Shown one piece after another: positions 58,651 through 64,000 of a stretch of 64,000 nucleotides of DNA. The number at the start of each line of letters is the position of its first letter. Position 1 is the first letter of the stretch. The notes below the pieces were generated by a model. That model did not search any database. It saw nothing but the letters and a program-made list of their open reading frames with translations, and was not told the origin of the DNA. Source of the stretch: Bradyrhizobium oligotrophicum S58 (GTDB lineage Bacteria > Pseudomonadota > Alphaproteobacteria > Rhizobiales > Xanthobacteraceae); contig NC_020453.1 in NCBI RefSeq assembly GCF_000344805.1, positions 2,666,001-2,730,000 of the forward strand. The letters are read 5' to 3'. The position numbers and the translations under genes were made by a program.

Positions 58651-58729
58651 GTCATTGCGAGCGAAGCGAAGCAATCCAGGGCCGAAGAAAAGGTCTGGAT
58701 TGCTTCGTCGCTTCGCTCCTCGCAACGAC
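58651..58729. repeat. REP-like palindromic repeat
   Basis: An inverted repeat with arms GTCATTGCGAGCGAAGCGAA (continuing GCAATCCAG) and the complementary CTGGATTGCTTCGTCGCTTC (continuing GCTCCTCGCAACGAC), around a 15-base loop. Repeats of this type are scattered between genes of Bradyrhizobium and Rhodopseudomonas. It separates the oxidase gene from glcG and could slow or stabilise the transcript. Confidence 0.75.
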
Positions 58730-58768
58730 GAACATTGAGATCGCGCTCCGCGGCTGCAAGCGCACGAA

Positions 58769-61723
58769 CTACGCGCGCGGCTGCGCCCGCTCCAGGCTCA
58801 TCGCCAGGAGTCGTGCGGCGTGGATAGCGCCGCGGTCGGCGCCGTCCTGGATCTGGTGACGGCAGGAGGTGCCATCGGCGACGATGAAGGTCGCGCTGTC
58901 TGCTTTGCGCACGGCCGGCAGCAGCGAGGCTTCCGCCATTTGCATCGAGACCTCGTAGGTGTCGGCGCCGTAGCCGAAGGCACCGGCCATGCCGCAGCAA
59001 GAGGACTCGATCGTCTCGACCTCGAGCTCGGGAATGAGCCGTAGCACCTGCTCGACCGGCTTGAAGGCGGCAAAGGATTTCTGGTGACAATGGCCATGAA
59101 GGAGCGCCTTGCCGGGCAGGGGACCGAGGGGCAGCGAGAGGCGGCCAGTCTCCGCCTCGCGCGCCAGGAATTCCTCCAGCAGCAGCGCGTGCGCGCTGAT
59201 TGTCTTCGCGGTGGTGTCGTTGCGCAACGACAGCAGCTCATCGCGCAGGGTCAGCAGGCAGCTCGGCTCCAGCCCAATGATCGGGACGCCGCGCGCCGCG
59301 AACGGAGCATAGGTCTCGACCAGGCGCTGCAGCTCCGATTTCGCATCGTCGACCAGGCCAGCGGAAAGAAACGTGCGGCCGCAGCATGGCGGGCGGCCGC
59401 CGTCCTTCGGCTTCGGCACATGGACGCGATATCCGCCTTCGACCAGGACTCTCAGCGCAGCGTCGAGATTCTCACGCTCATACACGCGATTGAACGTGTC
59501 GCCGAACAGCACGATCTCGCGGCCATCAGCGGGCCCGAACGCCTCGGTGTCGACGCGGAAGATGTCGCTGCGGAATGCCGGCAGCTTGCGCCGGGCGCTG
59601 ATGCCGGCGACCCGCTCCATCAGCGCGCGCAACACGGCGCTGCGGTTGCGCAGGTTCACCAGCGGCGCGAAGCGAGCGGCAAGATCAGCATAGCGCGGCA
59701 GATACGCGACGAGCCGGTCTCGCAGCGTAAGCCCATGGCTCCTCGCTCTCGCCGCCAGCACCTCGATCTTCATCTTGGCCATGTCGACGCCGGTCGGGCA
59801 CTCGCGGCGGCAGGCCTTGCAGGAGACGCACAGCTTCAACGTCTCAATCATCTCGTCGGATGACAGCGCGCCCGGGCCGAGCTGGCCGGAGATCGCGAGC
59901 CGCAGCGTGTTGGCACGGCCTCGCGTGACGTCCTTCTCGTCTCGCGTCGCACGATAGGACGGGCACATTACGCCGCCGTCGAGCTTGCGGCAGGCGCCGT
60001 TGTTGTTGCACATCTCGACCGCGCCCTGGAAGCCGCCGGCAGCGCCGGGATAGGCCGACCAGTCGAGCACCGTCTTGAGATCGTCGACGCGATAGTCCGG
60101 CGGATAACGGAACAGCGAGCGATCGTCCATGGCCGGCGGGTCGACGATGCGGCCTGGATTGAGGACGTTGCCAGGATCGAAGCGCTGCTTGATTTCCTTG
60201 AAGTCGGAGACGATGCGCGCGCCGAACATCTGCGCGTGGAATTCCGAGCGCACGATGCCGTCGCCGTGCTCGCCGGAATGCGAGCCTTTGTATTCGCGCA
60301 CCATGGCGAAGGCTTCCTCGGCGATGGCACGCATCGCCCTGACGTCCTTCTCGAGCTTCAAGTTCAGGACGGGCCGTACATGCAGGCAGCCTTCGGAGGC
60401 ATGCGCATACATCGTGCCGCGCGTGCCGTGTTTGGCGAAGACCTCGTTGAGCCGCGCGGTGTAATCGGCGAGATGCGGCAGTGGCACCGCGCAATCCTCG
60501 ACGAACGACACCGGCTTGCCGGCCTCCTTCATCGACATCATCACGTTGAGGCCGGCGGCGCGGAATTCGGCGACGCTGCTCTGCAGGGCAGGGTCCGTGA
60601 TCTCGACCACGCCGCCCCATTTGCGCGGTTCGTTGGTCCAGGTGAAGCCGAGGTCGCCCATCAGTTCGGAGAGCTGCTTCAGCTTGGCGAGGTTCTCGTC
60701 CTTCGTCTCCTCGGCGAATTCCACCACCAGGATCGCATCGGGATCGCCGCGCACGGCGGCCGCGATGACCGGCTGGAACATGGCGATGTCGCGTCCCAGC
60801 CCGATCATGGTGCGGTCGACGAGTTCGACGGCGATCGGCTTCAGCCTCACGAGGTGCTGGGCCGCATCCATCGCCGCGTAGAAGCTGCCGAAATGGCAGA
60901 CGCCGAGCACCTTGGTCCCGATCAAGGGCCACAGCTTCAGCTCGATCCGGGTGGAGAAGGCGAGGGTGCCTTCGGAGCCGACCAGCAGGTGGGCGAGGTT
61001 GTTGGCCGTGTTGCGCGGTGTCAGCGCATCGAGATTGTAGCCGCCGACCCGGCGCTGCACCTTGGGAAACTTGTCGGCGATCTCCGCGGCCTCGCGCTCA
61101 CCGAGGGCCAGCATGTCGCGGAACAGCGCACGGGCGCTGCCCGGCGCATCGATCTGGCTGACATCGCGCGGCACCTCGCCGAAATGCGCCAGCGTGCCGT
61201 CAGCGAGGGCGGCGTCGATCGCGATCGTATTGTCGCGCATGGTGCCGTAGCGCAGCGAGCGGCCGCCGCAGGAATTGTTGCCGGCCATGCCGCCGATCGT
61301 GGCGCGCGAGGCCGTGGAAACGTCGACCGGGAACCATAGGCCGTGCTTTTTGAGCTGGCGGTTGAGGTCGTCGAGCACGATACCCGGCTCGACCACGCAG
61401 GTCCTGGCCTCGACGTCGAGCGAGATGATCCGGTTCAGGTGCTTGGAGAAGTCGACGACGAGACCTTCGTTGACGGTTTGGCCGCATTGCGAGGTACCGC
61501 CGCCGCGCGGAGTGACGATGCGGCCGTCGTCGCGGGCGATGGCCAGCGTCCGCAACGCCTCGTCCATCGTGCGCGGCACGACGATTCCGGCCGGCATGAT
61601 CTGGTAGAACGAGGCGTCGGTCGCGTAGCGGCCGCGGTTGAAACGGTCGAAGAAGACGTCGCCTTTAATTTCGGCGCGGAGCTTCTGTTCGAGCCTGGAC
61701 GGACCGGCTTTGGCGTTCGGCAT
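58769..61723 (-). CDS. Fused FAD/Fe-S oxidase (GlcD-GlcF / D-lactate dehydrogenase type)
   Basis: A 984-residue fusion of an FAD-binding oxidase (PRGGGTSQCGQ, GIVLDDLNRQLKKHGLWFPVD) with a C-terminal iron-sulfur part. The latter has SCKACRRECPTGVDM, an upstream CNNNGACRK...MCPSY cluster and two CCG-type domains (PPCCGRTFLS, ESSCCGMAG). Proteins of this build oxidise D-2-hydroxy acids such as D-lactate or glycolate at the membrane (YdiJ/GlcDF). With GlcG downstream and a serine-glyoxylate-type aminotransferase nearby, glycolate or a related acid is the likely substrate. Confidence 0.9.
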   Translation of the reverse strand: MPNAKAGPSRLEQKLRAEIKGDVFFDRFNRGRYATDASFYQIMPAGIVVPRTMDEALRTLAIARDDGRIVTPRGGGTSQCGQTVNEGLVVDFSKHLNRIISLDVEARTCVVEPGIVLDDLNRQLKKHGLWFPVDVSTASRATIGGMAGNNSCGGRSLRYGTMRDNTIAIDAALADGTLAHFGEVPRDVSQIDAPGSARALFRDMLALGEREAAEIADKFPKVQRRVGGYNLDALTPRNTANNLAHLLVGSEGTLAFSTRIELKLWPLIGTKVLGVCHFGSFYAAMDAAQHLVRLKPIAVELVDRTMIGLGRDIAMFQPVIAAAVRGDPDAILVVEFAEETKDENLAKLKQLSELMGDLGFTWTNEPRKWGGVVEITDPALQSSVAEFRAAGLNVMMSMKEAGKPVSFVEDCAVPLPHLADYTARLNEVFAKHGTRGTMYAHASEGCLHVRPVLNLKLEKDVRAMRAIAEEAFAMVREYKGSHSGEHGDGIVRSEFHAQMFGARIVSDFKEIKQRFDPGNVLNPGRIVDPPAMDDRSLFRYPPDYRVDDLKTVLDWSAYPGAAGGFQGAVEMCNNNGACRKLDGGVMCPSYRATRDEKDVTRGRANTLRLAISGQLGPGALSSDEMIETLKLCVSCKACRRECPTGVDMAKMKIEVLAARARSHGLTLRDRLVAYLPRYADLAARFAPLVNLRNRSAVLRALMERVAGISARRKLPAFRSDIFRVDTEAFGPADGREIVLFGDTFNRVYERENLDAALRVLVEGGYRVHVPKPKDGGRPPCCGRTFLSAGLVDDAKSELQRLVETYAPFAARGVPIIGLEPSCLLTLRDELLSLRNDTTAKTISAHALLLEEFLAREAETGRLSLPLGPLPGKALLHGHCHQKSFAAFKPVEQVLRLIPELEVETIESSCCGMAGAFGYGADTYEVSMQMAEASLLPAVRKADSATFIVADGTSCRHQIQDGADRGAIHAARLLAMSLERAQPRA

Positions 61724-61807
61724 GATGATCCCTGGTCGGCCCGGCTAAGGTCTGGCGGGGCCGCTCCTCAGCCTCGTGTCATTCATTCAGAGCGAAGCGT
61801 CAATCCG

Positions 61808-61820
61808 ATTGTATGCAAAT
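61808..61820. promoter_or_regulatory. Candidate GntR operator before the oxidase
   Basis: On the minus strand this reads ATTTGCATACAAT, differing by one base from the motif at 62683-62695. It lies 85-97 bases upstream of the oxidase start, between it and the end of the GntR gene. Confidence 0.5.
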
Positions 61821-61839
61821 TCGAGCGAGGTGGGTGGCG

Positions 61840-62607
61840 TCATTCCACCTTGGCAGCTTTGCTTCCAGTCGGCGATGCGAGCGCTGGCTGTGTCTCGGCA
61901 AAGTAGGCGATCGCGGCCGCACCCTTGTTGCGCAGGTGTTGGAAGAGGATGTCGGACAGTTCGCTGCCGGCGCGCCGGCGCAGCGCATCCAGGATCAGCT
62001 CGTGCTCACGCATGGCCTCGCTCCAGCGCTCGCGCTTGCGAGCGAAATTGGCCGAGAAGCGCACCCGGCGGATACGCCCTGCGAGGCTCTCATAGGTTGC
62101 GTGAAGAGTGGCATTGGCGGCGGCGTCGACGATGGCGCGATGGATGAGCTGGTTCATGCGGAAATAGCCCTGCATGTCCTGCCGCATGTAGAATCCGTAC
62201 ATATCGTGATGAAATTGCTCGATTTCTGCGATCGCTTCATTCGAAATCTTCTCGCAGGCGAGCCGCCCGGCGAGGCCTTCCAGGCCGCCCATCAGGTCGA
62301 ACAATTCATGAATGTCGGCTTCGCTCAGGGGGCGGACGCGGGCGCCGCGGTTCGGGAGCAACTCGACCAGGCCTTCGGCCGCGAGCACCTTGAGAGCTTC
62401 GCGCAAAGGAGTGCGGGAGACCCCCAGCATTTCGCACAGCTGCCGCTCGGACAGGCGGCCGCCGTCGGCGACGTGGCCCGCGACGATGTAGTCGCGCAGC
62501 CGCGCCAGGATCTCGTCATGCAGCGAGGTCTCGTCACGCGCGGGGCCGGGGCGGCTGCTCGACTCGGCCAAGGGCGCAGCCTCTATATCGGGAATCGTGG
62601 AACTCAT
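61840..62607 (-). CDS. GntR/FCD-family regulator
   Basis: A 255-residue regulator: winged helix (LHDEILARLRDYIVAGHVADGGRLSERQLCEMLGVSRTPLREAL) and FCD ligand domain (NQLIHRAIVDAAANATLHATYESL). It sits between the oxidase (same strand, downstream) and the divergent aminotransferase. Matching motifs before both suggest it controls both, responding to a small 2-hydroxy or 2-keto acid. Confidence 0.88.
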   Translation of the reverse strand: MSSTIPDIEAAPLAESSSRPGPARDETSLHDEILARLRDYIVAGHVADGGRLSERQLCEMLGVSRTPLREALKVLAAEGLVELLPNRGARVRPLSEADIHELFDLMGGLEGLAGRLACEKISNEAIAEIEQFHHDMYGFYMRQDMQGYFRMNQLIHRAIVDAAANATLHATYESLAGRIRRVRFSANFARKRERWSEAMREHELILDALRRRAGSELSDILFQHLRNKGAAAIAYFAETQPALASPTGSKAAKVE

Positions 62608-62682
62608 GCCGAGCCATTGTAGCGGTAGTTACAAATGTGGTCGACCTCATATATGAATGCGTTTGGTGCTTGTGAATATGAT

Positions 62683-62695
62683 ATTTGCATGCAAT
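62683..62695. promoter_or_regulatory. Candidate GntR operator before the aminotransferase
   Basis: ATTTGCATGCAAT with the perfect core TTGCATGCAA. It lies between the divergent GntR and aminotransferase genes, 40 bases before the GTG start of the latter. Confidence 0.55.
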
Positions 62696-62734
62696 CATTG
62701 GTGCCAGAATGCCGCTATCGCTTGGAGTTACCCT

Positions 62735-63940
62735 GTGACCCGTCACCAAGGCCGTCATTTCCTGCATATTCCGGGCCCGAGTCCGGTGCCCGAGCGGGTG
62801 TTGCGGGCGATGGACATGCCGGTCATCGACCATCGCAGCGCCGAGTTCGCCGAGCTTGGCAAGACCGTGCTCCAGGGCGCCAAGGCGATCTTCAAGACGG
62901 CGAATCCGGTGATCATCTATCCTTCGTCGGGCACCGGCGCCTGGGAGGCTGCGATCGTCAATACGCTGTCGCCGGGTGACAAGGTGCTGATGGTGGAGAC
63001 CGGGCACTTCGCCACGCTGTGGCAGCAGATGGCCGCGCGCTGGGGCATCGAGGTCGATTTCATTCCGGGTGATTGGCGTCGCGGTGTCGATCCGGCCGTT
63101 ATCGAGGAGAAACTCACGGCCGACACTGCGCATCAGCTCAAGGCGGTCATGGTCGTGCACAACGAGACCTCGACCGGCGCCACCAGCCGCATCGGGGAGG
63201 TGCGTGCGGCCATGGATCGCGTGGGTCATCCGGCGCTGCTGATGGTCGACACCATCTCGGGGCTTGCCTCGGCCGACTTCCGTTTCGACGAGTGGAAGGT
63301 CGACGTCGCGGTCTCCTGTTCCCAGAAGGGCTTCATGCTGCCGCCGGGGCTCGGCTTCAATGCCATTTCGGACAAGGCACGCGCGGTCGCCAAGACCAAC
63401 AAGATGCCGCGCTCGTTCTGGGACTGGGAGGACATGCTGAAGCTGAACGCGAACGGCTTCTTTCCCTACACCCCCGCCACCAACCTGCTTTACGGCCTGC
63501 GTGAAGCGATCGCGATGCTGCTCGAGGAAGGCCTCGACGACGTGTTCGCGCGTCATCAGCGGCTTGCAGCCGCGACCCGCGCTGCGGTCGATCATTGGGG
63601 CCTCGAGGTGCTGTGCCAGGAGCCGAAGGACTTTTCGCCGGTGCTGACCGCGGTGCTGATGCCGCCGGGCCATGACGCCGATCAGTTCCGCCAAATCGTT
63701 CTCGACAACTTCAACATGTCGCTTGGCTCAGGCCTCTCCAAGGTCGCGGGCAAGGTGTTCCGCATCGGCCATCTCGGCGAGTGCAACGAGTTGACCCTGA
63801 TGGCGGCGCTGAGTGGTGTCGAGATGGGGCTGCGCGTGGCCGGTGTGCCGCATCGTGCTGGCGGCGTCGATGCTGCGATGACGCTGCTGGAGCAGCCGTT
63901 GCCCGGCAACGCGCCGCGGCATCTTGCGGTGGTGAAATAA
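62735..63940 (+). CDS. sgaA: Class V aminotransferase, serine-glyoxylate type
   Basis: A 401-residue PLP enzyme. Start HFLHIPGPSPVPERVLRAM is the family hallmark; VVHNETSTGATSRI and DTISGLASADFRFDEW line the cofactor site, and the Lys in CSQKGFMLPPGLGF binds PLP. It probably exchanges amino groups between serine or alanine and glyoxylate, giving glycine and hydroxypyruvate or pyruvate. GTG at 62735 lies about 8 bases after GGAG; the longer frame begins in the operator region. It would remove glyoxylate made by the adjacent oxidase. Confidence 0.88.
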   Translation: MTRHQGRHFLHIPGPSPVPERVLRAMDMPVIDHRSAEFAELGKTVLQGAKAIFKTANPVIIYPSSGTGAWEAAIVNTLSPGDKVLMVETGHFATLWQQMAARWGIEVDFIPGDWRRGVDPAVIEEKLTADTAHQLKAVMVVHNETSTGATSRIGEVRAAMDRVGHPALLMVDTISGLASADFRFDEWKVDVAVSCSQKGFMLPPGLGFNAISDKARAVAKTNKMPRSFWDWEDMLKLNANGFFPYTPATNLLYGLREAIAMLLEEGLDDVFARHQRLAAATRAAVDHWGLEVLCQEPKDFSPVLTAVLMPPGHDADQFRQIVLDNFNMSLGSGLSKVAGKVFRIGHLGECNELTLMAALSGVEMGLRVAGVPHRAGGVDAAMTLLEQPLPGNAPRHLAVVK

Positions 63941-64000
63941 GGCTAAACCGCGTGCGGCAGCCGGGTCGATCCGGTTATGCGGCGCTGCACAGAAGAAGGG

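Overview
The window looks like chromosome of a Bradyrhizobium-type alphaproteobacterium (Nitrobacteraceae; Rhodopseudomonas is the nearest alternative). The signs are GC-rich DNA with long overlapping shadow frames, very frequent GTG starts, phasin and polyhydroxyalkanoate genes, FixK/FNR palindromes, many small alphaproteobacterial proteins of unknown function, several GntR/FCD regulators and a TRAP transporter. The genus is inferred from gene content only. I saw no rRNA or tRNA gene and no CRISPR array.

0-9.4 kb: a Tyr/Gly/Pro-rich small protein, a BamA-type Omp85 protein, a secreted protein of unknown function and several small genes. Then comes a compact four-gene minus-strand operon (GNAT acyltransferase, MFS transporter, YqcI/YcgG-family FPC/CPF-motif protein, cupin) facing a divergent GlxA-type (DJ-1/AraC) regulator. 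This is the best candidate for an uncharacterised small-molecule system. 9.5-23 kb: a phasin, a mono-haem cytochrome c, an OpgC-like membrane acyltransferase, arginase, NAD-malic enzyme, a divergent NRAMP-family transporter and a 1299-residue double hybrid histidine kinase. 23-25.5 kb: a 40-bp direct repeat with a strong terminator, then a decayed prophage in which the terminase ATPase start is fused to the tail of a holin-like protein.

25.5-42 kb: a CoA-transferase, followed by what looks like a low-oxygen regulon. Eight perfect TTGA-N6-TCAA palindromes lie between genes of the window, seven here and one before the malic enzyme. They precede a CBS/BON protein, phasin + PHA synthase, alcohol dehydrogenase + APH/P-loop kinase, a holin-X-like pair, an Mla-type lipid ABC transporter, a cytochrome c, an FNR protein with four candidate [4Fe-4S] cysteines and a 34-residue membrane protein. 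A PatZ-like acyl-CoA ligase/acetyltransferase and a CRP-like regulator lie in the same block.

42-64 kb: a GntR-dctPQM TRAP operon; a molybdopterin oxidoreductase; a three-domain Aas phospholipid-repair protein coupled to a lipase-like hydrolase; an enoyl-CoA hydratase; DUF418, GNAT, VOC and SDR proteins; and a glyoxylate/glycolate-type set (GlcG-like protein, GlcD-GlcF-like fused FAD/Fe-S oxidase, GntR regulator, serine-glyoxylate-type aminotransferase) whose two outer promoters share a nearly identical 13-bp motif.
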